From Viola odorata (Eukaryota; Streptophyta; Magnoliopsida; Malpighiales; Violaceae), in contig OY829544.1 in the NCBI GenBank assembly GCA_963691705.1, positions 42,615,917 through 42,679,916 on the forward strand: a DNA stretch of 64,000 nucleotides, read 5' to 3'. Within the stretch, counting starts at the first letter, position 1, and each line of letters begins with the position of its first letter. Of the stretch, positions 22,931 to 34,383 are shown in pieces. The notes below the pieces were generated by a model. It was not told the DNA's origin. It ran no database searches and worked only from the letters and a program-made list of their open reading frames with translations. The translations under genes were made by a program, and so were the position numbers.

Positions 22931-25900
22931 TAGGGGTGAGCTCAGATCGGAGGATCCGACCGAACTGATCTGATCCGATCCGAACTCACCCATCCGATCC
23001 GATCCGTACCATTTTCGGATCCGGTTCGGAGGAGGCAGTCGGAATCCGATCAGTTTCGGATTCTGACGGTCGGATTATCGGAATCCGAGATAATCCAAAT
23101 GCTTAAATGATTTATCCCAACCTAACCCTAATTCAGTTTATCCTATCCCCAACCTGCAAACGCAACCGTTGTCCCCAACCCCAACCCAACCCTTCATAAC
23201 CTCTCGTTGTCTTGTTGTGCCTCTCCCCTGTCACTGTTGTCGTTCCCTCCTGAAATTATCTCCATCCCAGCCGCTCCATCCCGTCGCGGCATCGTCGTTG
23301 CTCCCTCTCTCCCGATTTGCTCCTACCCGTCACCGTTGCTCGGCCGCGTGCTCCCAAATCGCTTCATCCTATCGCCGCTTCAAAATGGTAAGATTAACAT
23401 CATAAGTCATAACGTGATTTCTTTCTTTTAGCAAAATTGGATTTCTAATTCCTAAATCCCTAATTTCTAAATCCCTAATTCCTAAATCCCTAATTTCTAA
23501 TTCCCTAATTTCTAAATCCCTAATTTCTCGTTTGTTCCTAAATTCCTAGTTTCCTATTATTAAATTTTTTTGTTGATGTCAAATAGGACGAAGGCAATTC
23601 AAGCATGATGTCGCCACCACCACCACCATGTCAACCACCACCAGCTTCTCAATCTCCATCATCAAAGCCACAGCCACAGTCACAGGAGGCACAGCAACAG
23701 CAAGTGCAACAACAACCAGCAGAAGAATCATTAGAAGCTGAGTCTATGGCCTCAAAAAGGGAAAGCGTTGGTGGAAGATCAATCGTATGGAAGCACTTTA
23801 CCAAGTTCACCAGGGACAACGAGAAATGGAGTAGGTGCAAGCATTGTCTATTTGAGACCAGATCAGACCCTAAAAAATAAGGTACTGGTCCAATGTTACA
23901 GCACATACGCAAATCTGTTTGCATTCCTTGTGATGTTGATGATGAGCAATCTCGCTTATCTAATGCAACCACTGAAAATGATGAAACCCAGCTAGGTGTT
24001 TGGAAGTTTGATCAAGTTGCCACTAGAAAAGCTTTATTTAAAATGATTGTAATAGATGAGCTTGCTTTTAAGTTTGTTGATGGTAAGGGATTTAGGTAAT
24101 TTATGGAGGTTGCCCAACCTAGGTTTCATATAAATTCGCGTTGGACAGTTTCTAGGGATATTTTTGAGAAATATGTTGAGCAAAAAACCCTTTTGAAAGT
24201 GACTCTTAAGAATTCTTGTGACCGAGTTTGTTTGACCACGGACACATGGATATCAGTCCAAAGAAACAACTACATGTGCCTCACGGCTCATTTTATTGAT
24301 AGGGGTTGGAAATTGCACAAAAGAATTATCAATTTTTATCCTATTTCTAGTCATAAGGGTGAGGGGATTTCTAGGATGATTGAGCGGTGTTTGAAGGATT
24401 GGGGAATAGAAAGGGTTTTAACAATCACAGTAGATAATGCATCTAGTAATTATGTAGCTATTTCACACTTGAAGAGGAAGTTTAATGCCAAAAATAATAC
24501 CATTTCCGACTCAAAATACCTTCACATGAGATGCGTTGCTCATATAGTCAATCTTATTGTTATGGATGGTATGAAAGAGTTGGGATTGTCCATCTCAAGA
24601 ATTAGGTCAGCGGTTAGGTATGTGAGAAACTCCTCGGCTAGGCTTGCAAAGTTTAAAGAGTGTGCTGAAATTGAGGGAATTACATGTAAGCTCAAGTTAG
24701 TTACTGATGTGTCGACTAGGTGGAATTCCACATATGTTATGCTAGAAATTGCCCAAAATTATGAGAAAGCATTTGATAAGTTTGAGGAAGTGGATTTTTT
24801 TTATAAATCTGATCTTGATGCGGATGATGGAGTGCCTACTTATGTTGATTGGATCAATGCTAGGAAATTGGTTAAGTTTTTGCGTAGGTTTTATGAACTT
24901 ACTTTGAGTGTGTCTGGATCACTATATGTAACATCAAATACATACTTTAGGGAGATTTCCACAATTTCTGTAATTTTGACTGAAATGTTGGAAAGTGGTG
25001 ACCTTGAGTTGATGAGAATGGCAATTAGTATGAAGGCAAAATATGACAAGTATTGGGCAGACATAAATGGGCATAACATGCTAACATATGTGGCTGTTAT
25101 TCTTGATCCTCGTCGTAAATTTGATTATGTTAAGTTTGCTTTAAGCATTGTGCATGATGAGCAAAATGCCTTGGAAATGAGTGAAAAAGGTGAGAGAAGT
25201 ATTTGATGATCTTTTTGAGGAGTACAAAGTGTTGAGAGAAGGGGCTGCCTTGGTTGATAGACAAAGGAAAACAAGTTCTGCTACTTCATGCTCTTCTTTA
25301 TCTTCTTCAAGTGCATGTTTTGGTATAGTTAATGATGTTAATGTTGTTGCACCTGCATCTACATTACTTGACAACATGTTTAAAAGACATCAATTGGACT
25401 CAGGATGTTGGGATAACAAAACAGAAGTAGAACAATATCTTAGTGAGGGGACCGTGGCATGTGAATCAAGTGATAAGGGTTTTTACATTTTATTGTGGTG
25501 GAAAGTTAACTCTTTTAGATTCCCTATCCTCGGCAGCATGGCACGTGATGTGTTGGCAATTCCAATATCTACTGTTCCTTCTGAATCAGCATTTAGCACT
25601 AGTGGAAGAATTTTGGACTCATATAGGAGCTCATTGACTCCTAAAATGGTCCAAACACTTGTATGCTTACAAAATTGGCTCAATTCTTCCCCGGTGGCTG
25701 ATGTGGAGGAAGAACTTGATGAAGCTAAACAACTTACGGAAGGTAACTTTTTATCACATCAATTCTGTAATTTCATGCAAATCTTCACTTCTGTAATTTT
25801 TGAATATCCTCACTTATGTATTCTGTAATGTTAACTCATTTGATTTTTTATTTGGTGTTTAGAGTTCCAAAAGTTGTTACTGGAGTCTATTGATCTTTGA

Positions 25901-26616
25901 ATGGATAGTACTAGTGGAAGAAACGAGCCAGATGAGCAGAAAGGCGTTGATGGAGAGTGGATCTTCATTCACTTCAACTGTACAACTTGAAGATTTGTAA
26001 TAATGTTTAATTTTTATGGATGGATTTGTTATTTTTGAGTTACTGGTATGTTTAGTTTTTTTGGATGGATTTGTTGGATGGATTTGGTGCTTTTGATTTG
26101 TTGGTATGTGTAGTTTTTTGGATGGATTTGTTGGATGGATTTGGTGCTTTTGAGTTGCTGGTATGTTTAATCTTTTGGATAGATTTGTTGATTGGATTTG
26201 TTGCTTTTGAGTTACTGGTATGTTTGGTTTTTTAGATGAATTTGTTGCTTGAGTTGCTTGTAATGTATGGTTATCAAAATTTTAATGATTGAAGCATTGG
26301 TATAGTTGCTTAATTTGAAGAATTATTGGAGAAATTATCTTTGAAAGCAGACCATGGTTTTGCTAGAATGATAACAGATATTGAATTTCTTGTTTGGTTT
26401 GTGAAATATGAGATAGAATTACAAATTTACAATTACGATCGAAAATCCAAAAAAATCCAAAAATCCGACCGAATCGATCCGAAACCGAAGGTGTTGGATT
26501 GGTTTCGGATTCCCTGTCAAAAAATCCGAAAAAATTCGATCCGAAAAAATCTGAATCCGAAAAAATCAGATCCGAACTCGTCGGATTCCGATCCAAAATC
26601 CGAACGCTCACCCCTA
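22931..26616 (+). mobile_element. hAT DNA transposon, complete ends, inside the TRIM array
   Basis: Ends are TAGGGGTGAGC on the left and GCTCACCCCTA on the right, an 11-bp perfect terminal inverted repeat. The 8-bp duplication CTACATAG lies at 22923-22930 and 26617-26624; removing the element rejoins the TRIM internal sequence, which the intact first copy confirms. Subterminal regions are packed with GATCCGATCC and TCCGAA-type repeats on both sides, the presumed transposase binding sites. It carries one transposase gene, broken. Confidence 0.92.
23385..25900 (+). pseudogene. hAT transposase gene, two nonsense codons and one frameshift
   Basis: The gene seems to start ATG at 23385 with a splice donor right after it (intron 23388-23586), then exon 2 (23587-25742) and a short last exon (25863-25900) after an intron with GT-AG ends. 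Exon 2 encodes a glutamine/proline-rich start, a BED zinc finger (SIVWKHFTKF, then CKHC), the central RNase H-like core (FTLTTDTW-type region: VCLTTDTWISVQ), TVDNASSN, and the C-terminal hAT dimerisation region (ARDVLAIPISTVPSESAFS, then LVCLQNWL). In-frame TAA codons occur at 23878-23880 and about 24097-24099, and a frameshift near 25185. It catalyses cut-and-paste transposition when intact; this copy cannot make a full protein. Confidence 0.88.
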
Positions 26617-26764
26617 CTACATAGTCCTCAACAGGACACACCGACTTCAAGTTCCTCTCGGAGATTCACCGTACTTTTCAAGCTCGTCTAGGAGATTAAC
26701 AGCGTGCCACCCACATCAAAGCCCATTACTCATGCCCAGCCGAACCTTTGGCTCCACTACCATT

Positions 26765-26945
26765 TGTTGGAGAAATAAAGATCCACCCGAGTCTCTCTTA
26801 ATGGAATGATACTGTCCGTTTTGGGCCTGAGCCCGCACGGTTTTCACAAAATGCCTCATTCCATTAAGAAGATCTATTCCTCTTATACTTAGTCTTTATT
26901 TCTCTTTTCTTTCTGATGTGGGACTTTGGTTCACACACCCCAACA
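26765..26945 (-). repeat. TRIM LTR copy 3 (5' LTR on the minus strand)
   Basis: Starts TGTTGGAG, ends CACCCCAACA, and is followed by the CAACA target duplication at 26946-26950. The primer-site-like sequence lies next to its left edge (about 26750-26763). Confidence 0.8.
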
Positions 26946-26950
26946 CAACA

Positions 26951-27174
26951 AGAGGTTGTTTTTGGTCTGCTCTCGGCATTCCAGATGCGTGGGAGCTATT
27001 TGCAAAGTTGTGATTTGTTGCAAAGTTCGCAATAGGCACTCCCAAGCGTGACTCATCCACTTTGTCCGAGATATTTTGTAGATGTTCGAGAATGATTTTT
27101 AGGGTCTTTGCTCCTTTGGGTCCATCCACTTCGTTGGACGAATGATCAGATATCCTGTAAGTCCTGAAATACAC
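26951..27174 (-). pseudogene. N-terminal gag part of the second Ty3/Gypsy element
   Basis: The minus strand reads GPKGAKTLKIILEHLQNIS and SDKVDESRLGVPI, then crosses the TRIM insertion point. The same gag frame resumes in the part at 22289 and below (DGLVASDSEGGEG). It shows that the TRIM array landed inside gag. The true start codon is not certain. Confidence 0.55.
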
Positions 27175-28084
27175 AACACTAGCAAACGGCGTAAAATTGC
27201 ACTAAACGTAGCACTCCCTCACGTGTTTACTCTCGTGTTTAGCTCTATATTAAACTCACAAAAAATTAATCACTAACTATGTCTTGCAAGTTTGTTCAAG
27301 CGCAGACGTTAGTAACCTAAGAATTTCAAAGAAAGTTGCCAAGGAAGACCACAAAGACAACTAGCTTCGAAACAAATTTAGATGCTCAATATTTGGTCAG
27401 TTGCAAGAACAATCAACTAAACAAATATTAAGCAGGAGTAGAAGATAATTATTGGAATCAAGGAAATCTCAAATAGACTCGGAAAACTCAAGTAATTTGC
27501 AAAATGCGAATGGGTGTGCTTAGGTATGGTTTTGTGTCTAGGTTCCTTCCGAGCCAAATTTCAATTCTTACCACCAAATCGAGTAATTATTTTTGCTTTG
27601 CAACGGTAATTGATTGAAGTATTTTGTATTTTGATTTGTGTTTTGAATTTGATTTCTTATTTTTTTTTGTTTTTTTAATTAAGAAAATAACTATGACTCT
27701 TTTTGGTATTTTTGTGACTCTATTTTGACAGAAAATAAACCTAATTAATGACACAACAAAACGCACGATGATCTGCTTTAAGACACACACAAAGACGCAA
27801 ACAACGATCTAGAATCCCTAATGTGCCTTCGAGTATTCGATCTAGTTCAAGCTTGGATTTCGAGTGTGGAATAATATAAGCTCAACTTGACGAGCTTAGA
27901 ACTCTCAGCAACCTGTGCTAAGAAACCTAATCGATACAAGTGAGGGTTCTTGATCGAGTTCTAGATCTATATTCAACCTGTGAATATCAACATAGGGGAA
28001 ACGACACAAGTGTTTGAACTTTCGAGTTTTACTTGAAAACCAACCGAGCGTTCGGACTCAATTGATACCAAGGTTCACGCATGA
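27175..28084 (-). other. Leader region of the second Ty3/Gypsy element, no gene seen
   Basis: AT-rich sequence between gag and a candidate primer site. On the minus strand TTGGTATCA at about 28064-28072 resembles the core of the Met-tRNA primer site used by many Gypsy elements. I find no convincing coding region; the short frame at 27587-27790 is composition-driven. Confidence 0.4.
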
Positions 28085-28976
28085 ACAAGTTGGAGAAACA
28101 TCTCGCAAGACATAATCTTTAATTTATCAAAATTGGGGTAAAAAAACTTACAATGAGCCAAGCGGCTCCTTAAGTAGGCATAACCTAAACCTAATCAAAA
28201 TAGAACTAGGAATTCTATTTGAGCAATTATTCTAATTATAAATAAACTAATTAAATAATTAAAATAAGTCTTCTAAACAATAAAACATAGAAACACATGG
28301 TCAACTTGAGTTTTGGCTCGATCCCTCCAAGTCCCATCGCCTATGCGCCTAGCTTGCACATCACAAGGTCGACTCGAGCCATCTTCCAAATCCCTCGTGC
28401 GTTTGGCATGAAACTTGACCAGCAACCTTGTCTGATCCCAAAAGGTCTTGTATTTAGGTTAGGGCTCGTGGAAGTCTTCATATACCCAAGATGGCTCGGA
28501 CGTTACTCTCTCGGGCTCGTTGGGCGCGCCTTGCGAGGCAATAAGTAGCTTCACAAGTCTTTGAGTCTTCTCTCATAGGACAGCTTCCTCGAAGTTATTC
28601 TCACGCTCAAGCTCCTTGTAAATGAGTAAGGATAGCTTCGCTTTCAGCTTCTTGGCTCTCACGCGGGTCATAGGTCTGATAGGTGGCAAGGGCACCGTAG
28701 ACGCGTGTGTATGCGGCAAATTAGGGTTTTCCTGCGCGCGCGCCTACGCCTGCGATGCGCTAGGGTTTCCATCGTGCGGGCTCACTGCGCTGCTAAGGTA
28801 CGGGTCTGCATCACCCCCATCTCTTGACTTACCGAGGAAGCTAGAGCGACCAAACAACGCACATGACAGACAACTTGAGTAGGCGTGCCTTTTTAGGCCA
28901 TAACTGTCAGATTATGCCTAGGTTCAAATTTCAAAAAGCAACTTTATATAGAGCCAAATGCAAACGAAACGTCACA
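28085..28976 (-). repeat. Candidate 5' LTR of the second Ty3/Gypsy element
   Basis: Bounded on one side by the TTGGTATCA-like primer site and on the other by TGTGACGTTTCG (minus strand) at 28976. A minus-strand CTATATAAAG box lies at about 28942-28952. The left boundary (minus-strand 3' end) does not end in a clean CA, so limits are tentative. Several open frames here (for example 28622-28882) have no recognisable content. Confidence 0.35.
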
Positions 28977-29027
28977 TACACATCAAGATTCTTCCCCCTC
29001 ACTTATACTTTATTCGTGTTGGGCATC

Positions 29028-29710
29028 TGATAACATTGTCTTGAATACTTTTCATCAAGAAGGGCAAAGACGGCATAACACCTTTTACTTGGCACAACGC
29101 TATCACCGGGTTAGGCTCAGTCCCGATGGAAAGAGTAAGCGAAAAGTGGCAGTTCTAACTTGAGGTAAGAGTCGCACCCCACTTGTTAGGTTCATTAAAT
29201 GTTGACTTGACTTGCATTAAATGCTCCCCCTATTTGATTAGATTGACCCAATGACTGATCCCCTGCCAAGATTATAGTCATACTCAAGTGATTAAATATA
29301 TTTTTTATCAAGATTATCCCTACCCCTTACCTATGATTACTTACTATAAATACCCCCTCATAAATCCTCATTCAAGGCGGAACATACATTTAAGATAGAT
29401 TCACCCACCTCATTCCCCTGAAATCAATACCCTTTCTATCACAAGATCTAATATCCCTTAAGAAATAGACATTATTTATTGATTATTCCTTAATCACTGT
29501 GTTCAACTAGCTAACTTGATCGTTGGAGTGCTAACGTCGGGAACACACCCTCAGCCCCTTGCAGTATTCTTATCAAAAGTCTTACAATGCGATTACACAC
29601 CATCAATGGCGCTTGCCACCGAGGGTCATCGGCTTCCTACTCACCTCCCATTGTCTACACAACCCTCGTTATACATCCATTATCGCGTACCCCTCCATTC
29701 TAAATTATCA
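29028..29710 (+). repeat. 3' LTR of Tat-like element D
   Basis: A 683-bp LTR with the family ends TGATAACA...AAATTATCA, a TATAAATACCCCC box at 29345-29352, and the AACTTGATCGTTGGAGTGC / CCCCTTGCAG region before U5. Upstream is the putative polypurine tract (TTCGTGTTGGGCATC) shared with elements A and C, which marks it as a 3' LTR. It ends exactly where BURP-gene similarity begins (29711), so element D appears inserted into that gene copy; the target duplication would be GAATC (29711-29715). Confidence 0.7.
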
Positions 29711-30348
29711 GAATCCATGTTGAAAATAGGGAATGTTATGGTCATGCCTAACACTACTAATAAAATACCGCAAAGATCTTTCCTTCTGCGGTCAGTCGTG
29801 TCGAAATTGTCATTTTCCATTTCGAGGATCTCGGAGGTGAAGGAGATCTTCCGCGCTCCCGAAAACTCAAGCAGGTAGCAACCAACACGCTGAGAGAATG
29901 CGAGACAAAGAAGTGTGTGGGATCAGTTCAAGACATGGTGGATTTTGCTGTCACGGTGTTAGGTCACAATGTGGTGGTCCGGACCACGGAGAATATGAAT
30001 AGGTCAGGTAAAGACCTGATAATCGGAGCGGTGAGGGGGATCATTGGTGGAGAAGTGACGAAATCGATGTGTCATCAGAGTTTGTACTCGTAGTTACTGT
30101 ATTACTGCCACTCCGTGCCGAAGGTTAGGGTGTATGAGGCGGATATTGTTGATGTTGAGAGCAAAGCAAAGATGAATGTTGGGGTTACCATTTGTCACAT
30201 TGACACATCAGCTTGGGGTCCAGAGCATGTTGACTTCGTGGCATTGGGGTCAAGCCCCGGAAAAATTGAGGTTTGCCATTGGATCTTTGAGAATGACATG
30301 ACTTGGTCGACTACTGATTGAAGAAACCCTCTTTTGTTTTGGAATGAG
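29711..30348 (+). pseudogene. Broken copy of the BURP-domain gene (3' part only)
   Basis: Highly similar at the DNA level to the last third of the gene at 34384-36394, starting at the equivalent of 35753 and running to the stop (TGA at 30319-30321) and into the 3' flank. It keeps the CHIDTSAWGPEH and CHWIFENDMTW ends of the BURP domain. Deletions near 29875-29910 shift the frame, a loss near 30075 removes residues, and TAG occurs near 30092. The 5' part is absent here; LTR D begins exactly at the break, so it may lie left of the window. The 3' flank is cut by a LINE at 30349 and seems to resume near 31437. Confidence 0.8.
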
Positions 30349-31436
30349 TTTTTTTTTTTAATAGGCTAGAATTTTTATTCAAAAGAGAGAAAAGTCATGG
30401 AGTACATGACGAAGAACATGCCCAGACACAACACAACAGAACAGACAACAGGAGCCATGCAAACGCACGATGCTGCCTTACAACTCACGCAAATAGACCC
30501 TCTAACTCGCTACAGCAGCCACGAGGAAGAACAGCCCAGACTCACCCCAAATGATTTACCCCCCAAACATGGAGCCAAGTCGAGGAGATCAGTATCTGCG
30601 AAGACGAGAAAGAAAACTGAGAGTCGCGATTATGGAGCCACTGCTGCCATGTGGCGAAGATGATATTGATCGAACGGAACTTACAGAAATTCCAATGATT
30701 GAAGACAACTCCATTTCGTTGATTCCAGATAGTCCAAATGATGGCATACGATAGGGACTTCCACATAGATCTCTTGGTTGATGACACTATTCCCAGCAGC
30801 TCACCCCAACAAGGCCAGAGGGCAGCTACAGATCCAGGAATCGCCCACGAGACACCTGCCCATTTCGAAATAAAGCTCCATATTTTCGCTGTGACTGAAC
30901 AATGGAGAAGGAGGTGGTCTGCATCTTCTTCCGAAGCTGAACATAAAGGACACTGACTCTCCTCCGCTGCCAGCATAAGACGCTTTCGAAGGAAGCCACG
31001 CGTAACGATCCTATCTTGCATTGTCAACCAAACCATAAATTCCACACGGTGGGGAGCAAGCTTGCTCTAACAGGAGGACAATACATCATTTCTACGATCA
31101 CCATACCATTGAAGTTCCAACCCTTTGCACAAAGAACTAACTGTGTAATTTTCGGATGTGTCTAAACACCAGATTAGCTTGTCCCGCTCTTGCTCCTCCT
31201 TCGGCCTAACCAACAAACCCATCAAATCGTGCAACTCCTCCACTTCCTAAGCAAATAGCCCCCGTCTCCAATCCCACTTCCAAACCCACCTAGACCCTTC
31301 CCAAGCTCCATATTCCTCTACCGCACCCAACTGATTCGCTGAAAGAGAATACAACCGGGGAAACCTACACGTATGAGGAACGCGAGTTGCCCAAGGATCC
31401 CACCAGAAACCTACACGCAGCACCACTACCTAGCTT
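30349..31436 (-). mobile_element. 5'-truncated LINE (3' end of ORF2), inserted in the 3' flank of the BURP copy
   Basis: A poly-T run at 30349-30359 marks the 3' poly-A end on the minus strand. Coding sequence includes the zinc-binding region of plant LINE reverse transcriptase (about 31045-30542: CPLCSASEEDADHLLLHC, then IIWTIWNQRNGVVF) and further upstream WWDPWATR. Frames are broken. The sequence on its right (AATCAATGTAATCCATAT) matches the 3' flank of the BURP gene at 36427-36450, so the LINE split that flank. No clear target duplication was seen. Confidence 0.75.
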
Positions 31437-31632
31437 CAGTGTAATCAATGTAATCCATATACAATGATACAAGGATTTTGTATCGGTGTATGTAAAATAC
31501 AAGGATTTCAGTCTTCTATATTTGTAGGAAGTGTTGGCGATATTACTGATGAATCTTAAAATGTTGTACTATCACTTGTACAAATCATAATTGACTTATT
31601 TATAAAAGAATGACCTTGGAGGAAAGGAATTA

Positions 31633-31899
31633 CTCCCTTCGTCCCTCAATGATTATCGTTTTATCTTTTGCTTTTACTGTTTCGGTACGTATCTTAAAAT
31701 GGCCGGCAGACGACCTATTTGAGACAATTTTGCCCCTAATTTTTTCTGGGAAGTACGTTAAGTATTAACGTACGTTCAAAAAAAAATCGGATTTTTTGGG
31801 GGTCAAATAGTGCCTCATCTGGCCTCCTCAATATGCGTTTCCTACTGAATATTGGGATGCGAGGAAGACATTTATTCAGGAACAGAGGGACAGAGGGAG
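31633..31899. mobile_element. Stowaway/mariner-type MITE 1
   Basis: 267 bp with ends CTCCCTTCGTCCC and GGGACAGAGGGAG, flanked by TA on both sides (31631-31632, 31900-31901). The internal sequence matches MITE 2 and, inverted, MITE 3. No coding capacity. Confidence 0.85.
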
Positions 31900-31901
31900 T
31901 A

Positions 31902-34330
31902 TTTGGTTTATTTATTTTCACAAAAACAGAAGGTATAAAATGGAGATGTTGTTTTGGAATTGGAGTTTTTCGCCATCTCTAGCTATGTGCTACTGCTCTA
32001 TAACTTAATTCCTGCTATTTGGGCCCACTAGAATGGAGAAAAAGCTCTTCAGAATGTGCATGTGCTGAAACAACAAGCCAAAGATCCTACGTAGAGGTGG
32101 CTCAATTTCTTTTTTCTTCTTTCTCAAAAACCATTTAGTATTTAAGCTATTATATTAAATATCAATTATTCTAAATTTAAATTAAGATATTATCATAATA
32201 AAACTGTCACTCATAAATTTTAATATAATTATATACTATGACTTAAAATCTGAGACTTCTTGCACGTAGGTTTACCCGTTGATTTAAGTATACACACTCT
32301 ATGCTTTTGAGTAATGTTTTGAGCGGATGGAGCCTATCAACTAGTGGATAAAAAAGTAATACAAGTCTATTTATGAAAACGAAAAATCAGGTTGGGTTTT
32401 GGACTTAAATTTCTTTTTATCACAACTATTATGAAAAAAAAAACATAAATTTATAACAAAGCAATTCTGTTTTTTTTTAATAAATAATATATAATTATAA
32501 AAAAAGAGAAAATAAATATGTGAGCCGTCAGTCTTGACTTATGAGGATATATTTTTCCATTAATTCACCCCTTACAAGTTATATCTAGATGGAGTCAACT
32601 TTTGAGGACTTTTCCAACGAAATGAGAGGTGCCGAATCATTTGGACCATAAGCCCATGTTCTATGCAGGTTTAATTTGTTGGATTAATAATAACGATACG
32701 AAGTTATGATTTTACTAGTTAGTGCTATAAAGTATAGATATTTAGAAAATAATTTTGTGTTTATGTGGGGCAAGTGTTGGATATCGACACTCATCTGATA
32801 CGTATCCGATTTACGAGGATATTTACAAAAAATAATGAAAAAATAAATTTAAATTAGAAATTTTTTAGACACTTGAGGACAATTGCAAATACAAGTAGAC
32901 ATTTTCACGATATTTTAGAGACATGTGAATGCTAATTTTTCTCTTAAAATATAATTTTAATTGTAATTATAAAAAATATGAATACTAAAATTAAAAAGGA
33001 ATAAATGTAGTAGAAAGAAATTAGAAAAATAGGACACTTTCTTTTGTTTAGTATTAACTTTTCAGTTTTGCTTGAAGTTATAATAAAATGTAAACGCTTA
33101 CAGTTTCTATAAAAGAAATATAAGCGTATAGTGTCGTGAATTTATTTTAATCTTTTTAATAATAATTAATATATATTTTATATTTAGTATATATATCCCA
33201 TTTATACTTTTTTCAATTATTTTTAATTTACAATTTAATAGCAATATGACATTTGGATTTTTCTAGTAAGGTATGCATAGACATTTTTTAAAAAGTTGGC
33301 ATCTCAAAAGTATTAAGTTTATAAGGATATTAAAATTATATTTTTACTAAAATTATATTACAATATAAAAAATTATATAAATTATATTTTTAAAATATAT
33401 AAAATTCACGTATTCCTAACTATATCGTGTCCTAAATTTTTTAAAATTATCGGGTCGAAATATTGTATCGTATCGTCTCCGTGTTCGGTATCCATATCTG
33501 TATTTTTTAAGGTTAGTGCATACCAAACGTATATCATAAATTTAATTTTTGGTATAATGATACTGTAATGATAGTTAATAACCTAATTAATCTCAATATA
33601 AATTGGAACTACCATTAAATAATTCTTTTTACGTTAAACATTGTTCCCCATTGGTCTTGCAAAAGGCGGCGGATGGTGCGTGCTTGCCTGGAGCGACAGT
33701 GGCGGCTCTTGGTTGCCAACTTGCGATGGGATGCCTCATCCCCCATTAGTACTGTTACACTTTTGGGCTTTGGTTCTATTTTGAGCTTATTGTACTCTCC
33801 AGCCTTTCAATCTTCTTCTATTCGGAGGGTATGTTTTGAAATTGTTTTCTTCACACTATAAATTTAATAGTGAAAAGTACTTCCAAAGAACATGTAGCAT
33901 AAATAGTTTTGGTTCTGGAATTAGTGGTGGAAAAAAACATATATCAATTTGAAATATACCCATAGTGCTTTGTGAGTTTTCACTAGTTGATTTATTAAGA
34001 ATCGTTTTTTTAAATCTCAAATAATTAAAACCGATTGAAGATAAATTTATGTCTCGAAAGAGAAAAAAGAAACCAAAAATTGATTTGTTTTCCTTTTTTC
34101 TTCCCACATCATATTATTCTCTCCGTAGCATTGTTAAATTCTAAATTTTCTCTATTTTCCGGTTTGAACATAAAACTGGAGTTAGTAATAATTAGTTTTG
34201 GCGCAGGCTTGCCATTTCTTGACAAAAACATTGAGCAATCTCCTAAAGCAAAACTTGGCATAAAAGCAAGCCATTACTATCTAAAGAGGAAATATATTAC
34301 CAAAAAAGAAGAGGAGGAAATACGTTATAG
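31902..34330. other. AT-rich intergenic sequence, no gene seen
   Basis: I find no supportable gene. A possible degenerate non-autonomous element runs about 32770-33530, with GTGTTGGATATCGACAC on the left and CGTGTTCGGTATCC on the right, but the ends are not well resolved. The last part is the upstream region of the BURP gene. Confidence 0.4.
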
Positions 34331-34339
34331 TATATATAA
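34331..34339 (+). promoter_or_regulatory. TATA box of the BURP gene
   Basis: TATATATAA lies 45 bp upstream of the ATG at 34384, with a CA-repeat leader between them. This would give a very short 5' untranslated region. Confidence 0.55.
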
Positions 34340-34383
34340 CACACACACACACTTTTCCTTCCCATAAGTCCCAACACAGAAAA

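Larger units (their letters stand above)
22295..26945 (-). mobile_element. Tandem TRIM retroelement (LTR-int-LTR-int-LTR), interrupted by hAT
   Basis: Three about 181-bp LTRs (22295-22474, 22672-22852, 26765-26945) are joined by two internal regions with no coding capacity (22475-22671, and 22853-26764 with the hAT element removed). Each LTR starts TGTTGGAG; the outer right one ends CCCCAACA, giving TG...CA ends. On the minus strand a purine run (GGGGGAGATT) lies next to the inner LTR edge and TGGTAGTGGAGCC lies just inside LTR3, as expected for a polypurine tract and a Met-tRNA-like primer site; this sets the orientation as minus. CAACA flanks the whole array. This is a terminal-repeat retrotransposon in miniature in a tandem arrangement. 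Confidence 0.8.

Noticed and set aside
23169..23431. Two plus-strand frames before the hAT transposase
   Set aside because: They lie in the leader of the transposase gene; the ATG at 23385 joined to 23587 by splicing explains the gene better.
22295..26945. TRIM taken as Cassandra
   Set aside because: The LTRs do not contain a 5S rRNA-like segment, which is the mark of Cassandra.
28622..28882. Plus-strand frame of 86 codons
   Set aside because: No recognisable content; it lies in the candidate LTR of the second Gypsy element, opposite its transcription.
33673..33861. 62-codon plus-strand frame upstream of the BURP gene
   Set aside because: Short, unrecognised, with no supporting signals.
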